The translations under genes were made by a program, and so were the position numbers. A stretch of 64,000 nt of DNA from JAVBTR01 sp031556065 (GTDB taxonomy: Bacteria; Bacillota; Clostridia; Christensenellales; Aristaeellaceae), in contig JAVBTR010000001.1 in assembly GCA_031556065.1 (NCBI GenBank), positions 25,416 through 89,415 of the forward strand, read 5' to 3'. Under the pieces are notes generated by a model, which was not told the origin of the DNA, did not search any database, and saw only the letters and a program-made list of their open reading frames with translations. This document shows, in pieces, positions 8,889-18,740 of the stretch (position 1 is the stretch's first letter; each line of letters begins with the position of its first letter).

Positions 8889-10865
8889 TTATTTGGTAAA
8901 AACCGCCTTTAACATCGGCATGAAAATGCCCCCCTGGACCGCCCTGGCGATAAAATGGCAAAACCGTCCGGTTTTGGTATCATACCAATCAGAGAAAGGC
9001 ACACGGGTAGGGGTTTCGCAAAGGTATTTTACCACGGGTTTCGCAAAAGCCGCAACGGTTTTTGTATCCTCCCCCATGGCAGCCACCCACATAATCCAAT
9101 CGGATTTGGTGTAATCCGCCCGGGAATCCAATGGCACGCCGTATTCGTTTTGCATTTTTAGATAATAAGCGATTTCGTTTTGATAAAAAGCTGAATCCAA
9201 AAGACCAAAGCCGAAAAGCTGGTCCCATATCGTGTTGTATTTTAAACTCCAGCCCTTTTTATCCAGCGTAAGGGCCGTATGATCTCCGCAATTAGCGCTT
9301 TCATATACCTTCCCGGCCATTTCTTTGGCTTTTAAACTATAGCCCCGGCCTTTATCTGTTTCCCCCAACTGATCAAGCATCCATCCGTAAGCAGCCACGC
9401 CGCATACCGCTTTGAAAGCCAGGTTCACATTGTGGGCTAAATGCCCTGCGAAATCGTCCGTACAAAGCTGCTCACCCGGATCCTCACCGTATTCCATTAA
9501 GTACCGCACCCATTTATCCAGCGTGGGTAAGTAAGCTTTAACCATTTCCTTCCCGCCATCCGCCTTCATTGCGGCAGCCAGCAGCAAAATCATGTTTCCG
9601 CATTCTTCCACCGGCATCTGATACTTTAAATCGTAAACTTCCCGATCCCCGCGATATAAGTACAAAGGCGGATAGGCTTCTCCGTTAGCAACCCGGTCGC
9701 AAAGCCCCGCCCCATATGCGTTTTTATCCAGCCCGTACACCTGCCCAGTGACATGGGGATAGCGGCCTACATCGTGAGGCGCGTAATCCGCTTTCCAAAC
9801 AGGCATGTTGGCAAATTCCAACACCGGCCTGCACATAGCCCGGACCAGCTCCGGGGCAAACATCAGGTACAAGGGCATGGAGGGATAGCTTATATCCACC
9901 GTGCCTATACAGCCGTTTGAATCGTTCTCCTTGGAAAGAAAAACGGGATTTCCCTTGGCATCTGCAATGAGTTTATGGGCACAAATGCTCTGGCGGTAAG
10001 CAGCGCAAACCAGTGTCACATAATCTTTTCCGCCTACCCGTTCAGCGTCGGTCATCAGCTGCGCATCCAGCGTGTCCAGCCGCATATGAATGCTTGCGGC
10101 GTTTTCATGGCAATGGGCCAAAGCATCTAAAATACTGGCTCCCTTTCGCTGATACCACGCCTTGGCAATATGGCCGAAATAATTGATCGCGGCAATATCA
10201 TCATACCCCAACAACAGGCTGAAGCAATGGCTACTTGCCACTTCTTGAGCCAGTTTTGCCGAAAGGGCATAGTGGCCATCCTGCCGCTGAAAAACAACGC
10301 CTTCCTTAGCCGCCAGATACGCGTAGCCCCAGTCAATGGTAATATGATCACCCGATTGGCAAAGCATATCCTGCCTTTTTCGGCCCATGTAAGCATAAGA
10401 AAGGGCGCTGTCCCTGAACTGATCCCCAACCATGGCCTTAGGGACTTCACCGTTATAGCAGATATCGTCATGCCATACAAAGGCAAATTCAACCTGATGG
10501 GCGTTTCCGTCTGTGGATGAAACCACGCAATCCACATAGGTTACCGGCATGGACAAAAGCTCAAAATCGTCAAGCAAAGCAGGCGTGCGGAAACGAAGGG
10601 CCGCTTCAGCGCCAGGGAGAGCGTAGGTGTATACAGTTGCGCAAGGCGTTACCTTTATATCCTTAAGAGGCGCACTTTCAAAGCTTTGCTTACCCAAGAG
10701 CGCATAGATATTGCCATCCACCGTCAGGCGGCATTCCATGCGCTTACGCTCCCCCGCCCAGTGACGGGTGTCATCTCCGGCCGGATCATCGCTAAAGCTC
10801 CAAAGAGAAAGGAACGGATCACTGCAAACCAGGGGATATGCGGGTAAATGAGCGTTCTTAGCCAT
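8889..10865 (-). CDS. DUF4965 / glutaminase-A-like (alpha/alpha) barrel protein
   Basis: A 658-residue protein of the family named after fungal glutaminase A (DUF5127/DUF4965/DUF1793 modules). Recognisable parts are the N-terminal PLVCSDPFLSLWS, the central QSICAHKLIADAKG...LSKEND and YPSMPLYLMFAPELV segments, and the C-terminal AVQGGIFMPML. In glycan loci members of this family are suspected glycosidases rather than glutaminases, but no activity can be assigned here. No signal peptide. AGGAGG lies 7 bases before the ATG. It sits between the GH105 and GH38 genes in the same operon, suggesting a role on the same oligosaccharide. Confidence 0.8.
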   Translation of the reverse strand: MAKNAHLPAYPLVCSDPFLSLWSFSDDPAGDDTRHWAGERKRMECRLTVDGNIYALLGKQSFESAPLKDIKVTPCATVYTYALPGAEAALRFRTPALLDDFELLSMPVTYVDCVVSSTDGNAHQVEFAFVWHDDICYNGEVPKAMVGDQFRDSALSYAYMGRKRQDMLCQSGDHITIDWGYAYLAAKEGVVFQRQDGHYALSAKLAQEVASSHCFSLLLGYDDIAAINYFGHIAKAWYQRKGASILDALAHCHENAASIHMRLDTLDAQLMTDAERVGGKDYVTLVCAAYRQSICAHKLIADAKGNPVFLSKENDSNGCIGTVDISYPSMPLYLMFAPELVRAMCRPVLEFANMPVWKADYAPHDVGRYPHVTGQVYGLDKNAYGAGLCDRVANGEAYPPLYLYRGDREVYDLKYQMPVEECGNMILLLAAAMKADGGKEMVKAYLPTLDKWVRYLMEYGEDPGEQLCTDDFAGHLAHNVNLAFKAVCGVAAYGWMLDQLGETDKGRGYSLKAKEMAGKVYESANCGDHTALTLDKKGWSLKYNTIWDQLFGFGLLDSAFYQNEIAYYLKMQNEYGVPLDSRADYTKSDWIMWVAAMGEDTKTVAAFAKPVVKYLCETPTRVPFSDWYDTKTGRFCHFIARAVQGGIFMPMLKAVFTK

Positions 10866-10909
10866 GGAAAATCCTCCTAAAAGTTAAAGTATAAACACCA
10901 CAGGTGTTC

Positions 10910-13057
10910 TTACATATTAAGCATACGCCAATACTCAGACGCTGCCAGCAGCACAATGCCAACCCCATGGTTATCATTCACGATCCAAAATAGTTCATCT
11001 GCATAATATTCCTTTGTAAATGAGAAGCCGGAGCCTTTGCATACAGCATGCACATTGCCTGCCTTGTCGATAGCATAGGTGGAAAGGGCTTTCCAACCCT
11101 TGTGCACAGCAGCCCTATACTTTTCCGCTTCATCATACCAGCCCATGCGTAGCCCCTTGCTCATGGCATAGGTGAACATGGCCGTGCAGGAGGCTTCCTC
11201 ATAGGATTCATGGTCCGTCAGTATCTGATGCCAGAAGCCCCGTTCATCCTGCAGGGCAGCATAGCCTTGGCTCAGGCATTGGAACAGCGCCATCAATTCG
11301 CCATAACGGGGATGGTTTAAAGGTGTTACGCCCAGTAAATCCGCCAGGGAAAACAATGACCACCCATTGCCGCGACCCCAGGGAATCCCTGTTTTAAGCT
11401 TGCGGCTTACATCGTATACATGACTGAAGATACCATATTCAGGCAACGCTAGATATTCATTATACGCTAAAAACTGTGTAACCGCCAGATCCAGCGCACG
11501 CTGATCCTTTGTCAATTCATAATACCTGCTTAGAAACGAAGTACCCATGTACAGATCATCTGCCCATAGGGTGTCCGTGCCAGTAGGATTATCTGTCTTT
11601 CGGTAAAAAGCGCCATTGCTAAGTTGGGGTAACTTCTGCGCTATAAAGGCGAAAAAGCCCTCGGACAGGCGAACGGCTTCCTCCGTCTTGCAGCGCTTAT
11701 GGCACTCAAGCATGGCAGAGGCCATGGAGCCAAAATCGTCCAGGGAGGCTTGCCTTACCAGGTAGGGATTAATAGACGGAAACCCATAACGCTCAGTATC
11801 GCGCATTGTATAGGCATAATGCGAAAGACACTGGCGCATATGCGCTTGTACATATGCGATGATCTCTTGATTGCCCGTGGTGTCACCAGCACGAAGAAGC
11901 CCTTGCAATGTAACGCCCAGGGGGTAGTTCCATGAACCAAAGGCCGATCCCCCCTGCCGCACCCACCAAATATCACTGTAGGCACCTTCAAAAAACAGCC
12001 GTAAATACAAGTTATTTCCCGCAAGGCGCCAATCCGCAGCTTCTGGCGACACAAACTGTCGGTATTCAAAGGGCATCTCTTCCGGGAACACACCCGCGTA
12101 TAGCCATGGGTCTCGCTGGCCCAGGCAAGGCGTAGGCATCACCCATTCACCGCCTTCTACTAAAAGAAGGGCGCCAAAGGGCTTGTTCTCCTCCATATGG
12201 CTCACCACGTGAATGTGCATGGGCTGGTGCATTTTAAGAACCAGGGTATGCTCACCCTGTTCATAGGTTCCAAGGCATTGCCCATTGCAATAGATATCGT
12301 TACGGCCTAGCCCATTCAATTTAAGGCTAACCCCTTCTGCCGTTGAACTGCCAATCCGGCTCCAGCTAACGCAGTAGCCCTGCTTTTGGGGAAATAACGC
12401 CATCTGCGCCGTTGCCGCACTTTCTCCTTCCAATAGAGGATACCAGCACATGGGCGCCAGATCGCTTTGGTTATCCTGCTTTCCGATTGACTTAAGGATC
12501 GCCTGAACTTGCGGTTCCGTTACCTTTTCAAGCAAATCTGTCCAGACCCAGCCCGCCATTCCCTTGCGTTCACAAAAGGGGGCGCAAACGGTAATATGGG
12601 GAAGCGATACCATGCAACCAAAGCCCGCAACCGTGCGCCTTAATAGGAAGAGAAGGGTATTGGCCCCTTCCCGCAGCACGGCGGTAAGGCCATGGCGGTA
12701 GCCCACCCGGATTTCATCAGCGAAAGTCGAAGAAAAAAGCGGTTCCCCATTCAGCCATGCGCTTACAGGCCCCAAGCAGGTAATATCAATACCCACCGTT
12801 TTGGTCCCTTCGCTATGCAGCACGCCTGCCACCATCGCATATCCATTCGCACCGGCGCCCAGTTTTTCCGTTAGGTCAATAAGATACGCGCCATCGGCGT
12901 TCTGGCGAAAGAAATCCCCGGCCATAGCGCGGGCCGTGTAGGGAAGAGGCGGGTTCTCGCCGATATAGCGGTTAGCAATAACAGCAATTTGTCCAGTGAT
13001 GTCCGCCGCATGGCAGCCAAGACCCATATCATGATCAAAATAGGGATACCGCTTCAT
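10910..13057 (-). CDS. GH105/GH88-type unsaturated uronyl hydrolase with N-terminal extra domain
   Basis: The C-terminal ~370 residues are a YteR/YesR-like unsaturated rhamnogalacturonyl (uronyl) hydrolase, which hydrates the 4,5-unsaturated uronic acid that a polysaccharide lyase leaves. The key motif WADDLYMG (catalytic Asp about residue 500) is followed by GIPWGRGNGW (~557). The first ~330 residues are an extra beta-rich region of unknown role. The ATG at 13057 is preferred over an in-frame GTG at 13066 because AGGGA lies 10 bases before it. The upstream gene ends 5 bases away, so translation is probably coupled. The family implies that a lyase acts upstream. Confidence 0.88.
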   Translation of the reverse strand: MKRYPYFDHDMGLGCHAADITGQIAVIANRYIGENPPLPYTARAMAGDFFRQNADGAYLIDLTEKLGAGANGYAMVAGVLHSEGTKTVGIDITCLGPVSAWLNGEPLFSSTFADEIRVGYRHGLTAVLREGANTLLFLLRRTVAGFGCMVSLPHITVCAPFCERKGMAGWVWTDLLEKVTEPQVQAILKSIGKQDNQSDLAPMCWYPLLEGESAATAQMALFPQKQGYCVSWSRIGSSTAEGVSLKLNGLGRNDIYCNGQCLGTYEQGEHTLVLKMHQPMHIHVVSHMEENKPFGALLLVEGGEWVMPTPCLGQRDPWLYAGVFPEEMPFEYRQFVSPEAADWRLAGNNLYLRLFFEGAYSDIWWVRQGGSAFGSWNYPLGVTLQGLLRAGDTTGNQEIIAYVQAHMRQCLSHYAYTMRDTERYGFPSINPYLVRQASLDDFGSMASAMLECHKRCKTEEAVRLSEGFFAFIAQKLPQLSNGAFYRKTDNPTGTDTLWADDLYMGTSFLSRYYELTKDQRALDLAVTQFLAYNEYLALPEYGIFSHVYDVSRKLKTGIPWGRGNGWSLFSLADLLGVTPLNHPRYGELMALFQCLSQGYAALQDERGFWHQILTDHESYEEASCTAMFTYAMSKGLRMGWYDEAEKYRAAVHKGWKALSTYAIDKAGNVHAVCKGSGFSFTKEYYADELFWIVNDNHGVGIVLLAASEYWRMLNM

Positions 13058-13062
13058 GTTTT

Positions 13063-15057
13063 TCACTTCCCTTTTTCTATCCGTTCAAGATTTTCAAAAT
13101 CCAGCCACAGGCTTGCGTTGCCGGCGCTAATGCCGTAACGTGCCGTATCAAAAGGAGCTTGGCAATAAGGGTTGTCATAACGGGGATAATCGCGAATCTC
13201 AACAGCCTTTCCGTTAACGATAAAAGGTTTTTCCCAACCGGTTTCCACAGTGCCCAAAGAGGGGGATTCGTAGCGGAAAGAGAATGTATCCCCAGAAAGC
13301 TCCGCAGCGGCCATTTTATCAATAAATTCGCTAAAGCTTCCGTGGGTCGCTGGCTCGCCCATTTCACAAACCCAAACGTTGGCATGGCCCGGCACCCAGA
13401 ATTCATAAGAATCAGCTTCGTCGAACGCCGACTGCCACTGGTTTCGATATATACTCTGAAAAAGCGCTGGATCCTTTGCCCGCCAGCTTCCACCCTGTTT
13501 GTAGGAACGCAAGGCTACATAGCCTTCGCCCTTGCGCCCGAAAATCCAGCCATTCTTTTCCGCCACTTCATCGAACTCGTGGCGGGGGAAGTAAGCGTGT
13601 GTGCTTAGGCTATGGGTGCTTTCCGCCGGAATGCGATGAATAGTAATCAGTACATTTTGGTAGGCCGTGGCTTTAGGCATATGCCCATTGCCTACAAAAT
13701 AGTTGGGCCTTCCCGTATAGTCGGCCGAGCCGGGATTGGTTACAAACACCAGCGCTTTTTCTCCCAAAGTGGCCTGCCAGAGATGCTGCTGGAAGTTGGT
13801 GCGGCCTTTTCGGTAGTTTTGTGCGCAGCTAAGCATATAGTTCCCTGTACGGTATGTGTAAATATCAACCTGCGTCAAAGCTGAGCCATTGGGATCCGGG
13901 TCTGCATAGGCTCCCGCTAAGTCCATCAGGCGGAACTTTTCATAATTGGCTGCAATGCTTGCATCCATATTATACCATTCCGGGCAGAATTTGCGAGAGT
14001 TTTCGATTACCTTTCGGTGATGGAAGGTATGCAGACTCCAATATAGCATGATATTATCGAAATCCGATGGATCGATGCCATATTTTTCCGAATCCTCCAC
14101 ATTCAAACTCATGCGCTCCCGGTTTTCCATCGCAGTCACCTTATCATGTGCAACGGCTTCAATGGCCTCCGCCGTCCGGTAGTCAGTTACTGCCATTAGA
14201 ATCGCTGCCGGTGCAATGCCGCCCTTGGTATAGTTTTCCTTGGCCATTGGGGAGCCCCACAAATAGGCCGCCAGCACATTGGTGGCCGCCAAGACGGGGT
14301 TCATGGTCAAGGCGTTATACATGCGTCCATTGGTACTGCCGAACACGCCCTGATAAGAGTTAAGCGCAATATCAAACAACAGTAAATCCATCAGCATAGA
14401 TGCACGAACCTTTAGCGACTCGTCATCGGCTAAGGTACGCAAAGTTAAAAGCGCCAGCAAATCCTCTGCATAATATCCGCTGGAAAGCCATTCAGAAAAA
14501 CCAAAGCGCTGCCGCCAGGTAAGCCACCTATCCAGATAGGTCTTTGCATGGTTCATATGCCAAAGGCCGGTTTGCTCATTGCTTTCAAACACCTCGTTGG
14601 GGTAGCGCTGTCCTGCCAAGTATTCGATGGTATGAAATAAGATTTGGTGGTTTTCCGTAAAATAACAGGGCAAATAAATATCCACCCCAGGCTCATCAAT
14701 CCAATATTTAAAGCCCAGCACTTCGTCTTTAAGACGGCCATAGATTTCTTTGGGCAAAACCGCCAGGTTCTCATAGCGGTAAAGAATATACAGGAACGCG
14801 GGAATCACAAAATCGCCGCAATCCAAGCGTTCATGTACCCGATGAAGGGATTTTTCGAAGTTTTCAATGGTCAGCGAAACCTTTTCTCCCCTGTTTGCCA
14901 ATTCCAGCTTGGCAAGCTCCATGTAAATACCCTGAAAACCATTGGCCAGATTCTCACAAACGTAAGGGTTTTGCTTTTCCCCCGCCACGACATGCCGCAG
15001 ATACGCGGTAGCGTTTGGTACGCCTGCTTCCAACAGGTCCGTATAAAGAGTTGACAT
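13063..15057 (-). CDS. Unrecognised 664-residue protein, possible (alpha/alpha)-toroid lyase-like enzyme
   Basis: Not recognised by family. The N-terminal ~370 residues are helix-rich with repeated aromatic segments (FGFSEWLSSGYYAEDL, HQILFHTIEYLAG), resembling an alpha/alpha toroid; the C-terminal ~280 look beta-rich (HSLSTHAYFPRHEF, YEFWVPGHANVWVCEMG). Toroid plus beta-sandwich is the plan of several polysaccharide lyase families, and the next gene is a GH105 that needs a lyase product, so a lyase role is a reasonable guess only. No signal peptide. AAGGA lies 9 bases before the ATG. It follows the binding-protein gene after a large hairpin. Confidence 0.6.
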   Translation of the reverse strand: MSTLYTDLLEAGVPNATAYLRHVVAGEKQNPYVCENLANGFQGIYMELAKLELANRGEKVSLTIENFEKSLHRVHERLDCGDFVIPAFLYILYRYENLAVLPKEIYGRLKDEVLGFKYWIDEPGVDIYLPCYFTENHQILFHTIEYLAGQRYPNEVFESNEQTGLWHMNHAKTYLDRWLTWRQRFGFSEWLSSGYYAEDLLALLTLRTLADDESLKVRASMLMDLLLFDIALNSYQGVFGSTNGRMYNALTMNPVLAATNVLAAYLWGSPMAKENYTKGGIAPAAILMAVTDYRTAEAIEAVAHDKVTAMENRERMSLNVEDSEKYGIDPSDFDNIMLYWSLHTFHHRKVIENSRKFCPEWYNMDASIAANYEKFRLMDLAGAYADPDPNGSALTQVDIYTYRTGNYMLSCAQNYRKGRTNFQQHLWQATLGEKALVFVTNPGSADYTGRPNYFVGNGHMPKATAYQNVLITIHRIPAESTHSLSTHAYFPRHEFDEVAEKNGWIFGRKGEGYVALRSYKQGGSWRAKDPALFQSIYRNQWQSAFDEADSYEFWVPGHANVWVCEMGEPATHGSFSEFIDKMAAAELSGDTFSFRYESPSLGTVETGWEKPFIVNGKAVEIRDYPRYDNPYCQAPFDTARYGISAGNASLWLDFENLERIEKGK

Positions 15058-15110
15058 GGCAGTATTTCCTTTCCGTTAAGCTGTATTTGGTTGTGTTTCC
15101 GCTGTCGATT

Positions 15111-15191
15111 AAGCGGGCTGCCGCAATAAGAATAAGGGGCAAGGGATTACATCCCTTATGTTATCCCTTATCTGACTGCAACAGCCCGCTT
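15111..15191 (-). terminator. Large hairpin after the binding-protein gene
   Basis: Perfect 10-base inverted repeat AAGCGGGCTG (15111-15120) / CAGCCCGCTT (15182-15191), with an inner 7-base hairpin AAGGGAT / ATCCCTT (15141-15157). No T run follows on the leftward strand, so it is more likely an mRNA-stabilising or partial-termination element that keeps binding-protein mRNA abundant than a full terminator. Confidence 0.6.
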
Positions 15192-15208
15192 TAAAGGTTC
15201 TCTAAATA

Positions 15209-16756
15209 TTATTCAGCATTGCCACTTTGGACTGTCCAAATCGCTGTCTTTTCATCGATGATCTCTTGGCCACCGATGTCCAGGTATTCTTGAAGCAAAC
15301 CGTCATAGACCTTGTCGAACTCTTCAGGTTTGCAGGTTACAGATTTAACGAACAGCTCGTTGCCCTTGTCCTGAACCGTAGCGCCCAGTGTGGCCTCGGA
15401 GACGACAGGGGTATCCAGATGGATGTTGGACCAGCCGTCCACCAGAGACATTCTCACAGAAGTCTTGTAGGACTCCTCATAGCCCGGGTAAGCAGCAGCG
15501 GCAGCAGACAGATTGATTTCAAAATCGCCAAAATCGTCGCCGTTGAGGATCATATGCACTTCGCCAAGGAGCATACCTTCGGGCAGTTCGGCATTGGTCT
15601 TGCGGCCGGTGGGATAACCATTTTCCATGGACTCATAATGCACGCCCTCGATGCCGTACTTTAAGAACATCTGCACCTCGGGGTCCGTCATCCAATCCAG
15701 GTACTTTACAACCAACTCGGGGTTTTTGCAGGTCTTAGGCACAAACAGCAGGATGCCGTTGGGGTCATACAGCTTTTTGGGATGCTCACCATTTTCGTTG
15801 GTGAAGGGGTCAATGGGAATCAGTTCTGCGCCAGGCACAGCCTTGGCAAGTTCAACAGCCAGGTTGCCGTAGCCGGCTATATAGATATACGTGAAGTTGT
15901 TGGTAAAAGCGCCAATCTTGCCGGAGGCGATATCGCGCTGGTATTGGGAGGTATCTTGATCCAGTGCGAAGTTGGGGCTTACCAAGCCCTCATTGTACAT
16001 CTTGTTTAAATAACGCATGCCTTCTTTGAAGCCGGGCAGCATGAACTGGGGCAGGGTTGCCAGCTGGGTATCGGTAATATCGGTTTTAAACGAATCCAGC
16101 AGGTTGGAGCTGGACCAGGTAATGTCCACCGCGGAATAGTTCAGTCCAAAGGGGATGGTGGCATCGCCCAGCCCGCCGGGATCCTGTTCCTTAAAGGCCA
16201 CCAGGGTATTGTAGAATTCTTCGGTGGTGGTAGGGACCGGCAAGCCCAGCTTGTCCAGCCAATCCTTGCGGATGAAGGTGGTCAGGGTTCCACGGTCGAT
16301 ACGCTTAGCGGGAATGGCATACTGTACGCCCGCAAATTTGCCGTATTCAAGCACATCTTCGCCCAGAGCGCTTACCAGGTTCGGATACTTTTCAATGTAG
16401 GGGCCAAGGTCATAAATACCTTCGTCCTTGGCATAGCTGTATACCAAGTCCCCGTAATAGGTGAAGCATAAATCGGGGGCATCATTGGCGGCCATGAGGG
16501 TGTTGAGCATGTCACGCTCTTGGGCCCGGGGCACAGGCACGTATTCCACCTTAATGCCGTTGGGATCGCCAAAGTGCTCCTGCACATAGCGGGTGGAGAT
16601 GTTGTCGTTAGAAATAAGGCCGGGGGTGCCGCGTTCAAAAACCTCGATGCGCAGAACAGGCCGGTCATCCGCGGCGGCGATGGTGATGCCGGAGAAGTTG
16701 CCCATAACCAGGACCAGGGTCAGTAAACAGGCCAGCAATTTGACTGTTTTTTTCAT
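15209..16756 (-). CDS. Extracellular sugar-binding protein (LplA-like)
   Basis: Solute-binding component of the adjacent ABC importer, 515 residues. Signal peptide of ~28 residues (MKKTVKLLACLL... to TIAAADD) with a likely signal-peptidase I site; no clear lipobox. The mature part has the family's DWMTDPEVQMFLKYGIEG and ITIRKDWLDKLG-like segments (here TFIRKDWLDKLGLPVP). GGAG lies 8 bases before the ATG. It lies downstream of its two permeases, the reverse of the second locus in this window. Family members bind oligosaccharides outside the membrane; the ligand is unknown. Confidence 0.92.
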   Translation of the reverse strand: MKKTVKLLACLLTLVLVMGNFSGITIAAADDRPVLRIEVFERGTPGLISNDNISTRYVQEHFGDPNGIKVEYVPVPRAQERDMLNTLMAANDAPDLCFTYYGDLVYSYAKDEGIYDLGPYIEKYPNLVSALGEDVLEYGKFAGVQYAIPAKRIDRGTLTTFIRKDWLDKLGLPVPTTTEEFYNTLVAFKEQDPGGLGDATIPFGLNYSAVDITWSSSNLLDSFKTDITDTQLATLPQFMLPGFKEGMRYLNKMYNEGLVSPNFALDQDTSQYQRDIASGKIGAFTNNFTYIYIAGYGNLAVELAKAVPGAELIPIDPFTNENGEHPKKLYDPNGILLFVPKTCKNPELVVKYLDWMTDPEVQMFLKYGIEGVHYESMENGYPTGRKTNAELPEGMLLGEVHMILNGDDFGDFEINLSAAAAAYPGYEESYKTSVRMSLVDGWSNIHLDTPVVSEATLGATVQDKGNELFVKSVTCKPEEFDKVYDGLLQEYLDIGGQEIIDEKTAIWTVQSGNAE

Positions 16757-16839
16757 TTATGACACTCCTTTTCTATTTTTCACACCGGTCATGCCGCGGC
16801 CGCTAAGCATTCCTGTGTAAAATACCTTCGTTCAATGAA

Positions 16840-17736
16840 TCAGCCCTTAATAGCGCCAATCATGACGCCCTTAACAAAGTACTTTTGCAGCCAGGGATAA
16901 ACCAAGATAATCGGAATGGATGCAAACATGACGCATGCCGCCTTAAGGCTTTCCGGCAACGGATTGGCTGCCGCACCCAAGGAACCTTCAATACTGGCTT
17001 CCACATGCTGTGAATTAGTAATGATAGCGTTGAGCTTCAACTGCAGCGGATACAGGTTCGGCCTGGTAATATAAAACAGCGCGTCCTGAAAGCTGTTCCA
17101 TTTGCCAACAGCATAAAACAAGCTGAGCGTAGCCAGAATGGGCACTGAAAGAGGCAAGTAAATACGAATTAGAATCCCCAGATCGCGGCATCCGTCAAGC
17201 ATGGCCGCCTCTTCAAGGCTTTCCGGCATATCTTGAAAGGTGGTGCGCAGAATGATCATATTAAACGCGCTGATGGCCTGGGGCAGAATCAGCGCCCATT
17301 GGGTGTTGAGGATGCCCAGCTGTTGTATCAGTAAATAATCGGGAATCATTCCGCCGGAAAAATACATGGTAAAGAGGATCAAAAGCATTACAAAGTTGCG
17401 GCCCTTCAGACGCTTTTTAGCCAGAGGATAAGCGCACATAACAGTAAGCACCATGCTCAAAAGGGTGTATATCACCGTAAGCTCAATGGTAAAAAACAAA
17501 GAATTCATCATGGATTTATCCCGGAAAATGTTCCGGTAAGCCTGGAGGGTGGTTTCCACAGGCCAAAAGGATACCCTTGAATTTAGAATCGCCGAATTGG
17601 AGCTAAGTGAAAGGGCCAGCACATTAAGCATTGGCAGCAGGCAAATCAGCACAAACAGAATAACCACGCACACAATCACAACATCGGAAACCTTCACCCT
17701 TTTGCGGCGCTTTATGGCAGTCCCATTCGTATGCAT
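16840..17736 (-). CDS. Carbohydrate ABC transporter permease (YtcP-like)
   Basis: Second inner-membrane subunit of the importer, ~298 residues, with six predicted helices. The EAA loop that docks the ATPase is EEAAMLDGCRDLGILIRIYLPLS, and the typical C-terminus is FVKGVMIGAIKG. The ATG at 17736 is preferred to a GTG two codons upstream because AGGGGG lies at a good distance. It begins where the preceding permease ends. No ATPase gene is present in the operon; such importers usually share an MsmX-type ATPase encoded elsewhere. Confidence 0.93.
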   Translation of the reverse strand: MHTNGTAIKRRKRVKVSDVVIVCVVILFVLICLLPMLNVLALSLSSNSAILNSRVSFWPVETTLQAYRNIFRDKSMMNSLFFTIELTVIYTLLSMVLTVMCAYPLAKKRLKGRNFVMLLILFTMYFSGGMIPDYLLIQQLGILNTQWALILPQAISAFNMIILRTTFQDMPESLEEAAMLDGCRDLGILIRIYLPLSVPILATLSLFYAVGKWNSFQDALFYITRPNLYPLQLKLNAIITNSQHVEASIEGSLGAAANPLPESLKAACVMFASIPIILVYPWLQKYFVKGVMIGAIKG

Positions 17737-18707
17737 TACCACACCCCCTGTTCGCCGGATTTATTGGCGATAAAGTTCGTTGTAAGAAGCAAAACAATGC
17801 CAATCACAGACTGGAACAGCCCCGCCGCTGTGGCGATATCAAAGCGGGTGGATTGAATACCAATGCGGTAAACAAACACGCTCAGCACGTCGGAAAACTC
17901 TTTCACCATGGCGTTGCCCAGAATATAGGGGCGTTCAAAGCCAATGGACATGAGCTTGCCTACATTCATAATAAGCAAAATAATGATTGTGGATTTAATG
18001 CCTGGCAGCGTAATATGCCAAATCTTTTTCCACCTGTTGGCGCCATCCACCTCCGCGGCTTCATAAAGTTCCGCGTCCACCCCTGTAATGGCCGCCAGAT
18101 AAATGATGGTTCCCCAGCCAGCACCCTGCCACACACCCACCGCAGTATAGGTGCCCAGCCAATGCCACTTCTCCGTTAAAAAAGGAACCGAGCCCATCCC
18201 AAGGCCTTTAAGGAGGATATTGATAATGCCTGTACCGGGGGAGAAAATTTGCAATACCATGCCGCCGATAATAACCCAGGAAAGGAAGTGAGGCAAATAC
18301 ATCAGCGTCTGGGAAATGCGCTTGAAGCGTATATTGGTCAGTTCATTAAGCAAAATCGCCAAAACGATGGGCATTGGGAATCCAAAGATCAGGTCCATGC
18401 CGTTGAGCAAAAGGGTATTGCGGACTGCCTCACCAAAGTTCTTCATTTTGAAAATCGCCTGGAAGTTATCAAGGCCTACCCACTGACTGCCGGCAATCCC
18501 CCGAAACATGTTGTATTTTTGAAACGCCATCGCAATGCCGCTCATGGGAATGTACTTAAAAATAATAAAGTACGCCATGGGCAAAATCAGCAAGCAGTAC
18601 AGCATGTAATCTCTTTTCAAATAATCAAAAAAAGACTTTTGATGCTGGCGCAGCTTCATATCGCCTGCATTGACAACTCCCGTAGGCTTGCCGTTTTGTT
18701 GGTTCAT
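17736..18707 (-). CDS. Carbohydrate ABC transporter permease (LplB-like)
   Basis: First permease subunit, 323 residues, six transmembrane helices. The LplB hallmark YIPMSGIAMAFQKYN follows the first helix, and the EAA loop is YEAAEVDGANRWKKIWHITLP. AGGAGG lies 7 bases before the ATG. It follows GH2 in the operon and pairs with the next gene to form the channel. Confidence 0.94.
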   Translation of the reverse strand: MNQQNGKPTGVVNAGDMKLRQHQKSFFDYLKRDYMLYCLLILPMAYFIIFKYIPMSGIAMAFQKYNMFRGIAGSQWVGLDNFQAIFKMKNFGEAVRNTLLLNGMDLIFGFPMPIVLAILLNELTNIRFKRISQTLMYLPHFLSWVIIGGMVLQIFSPGTGIINILLKGLGMGSVPFLTEKWHWLGTYTAVGVWQGAGWGTIIYLAAITGVDAELYEAAEVDGANRWKKIWHITLPGIKSTIIILLIMNVGKLMSIGFERPYILGNAMVKEFSDVLSVFVYRIGIQSTRFDIATAAGLFQSVIGIVLLLTTNFIANKSGEQGVW

Positions 18708-18740
18708 TGCGATTCCTCCTGTACATTGTGTAAAGTGATC

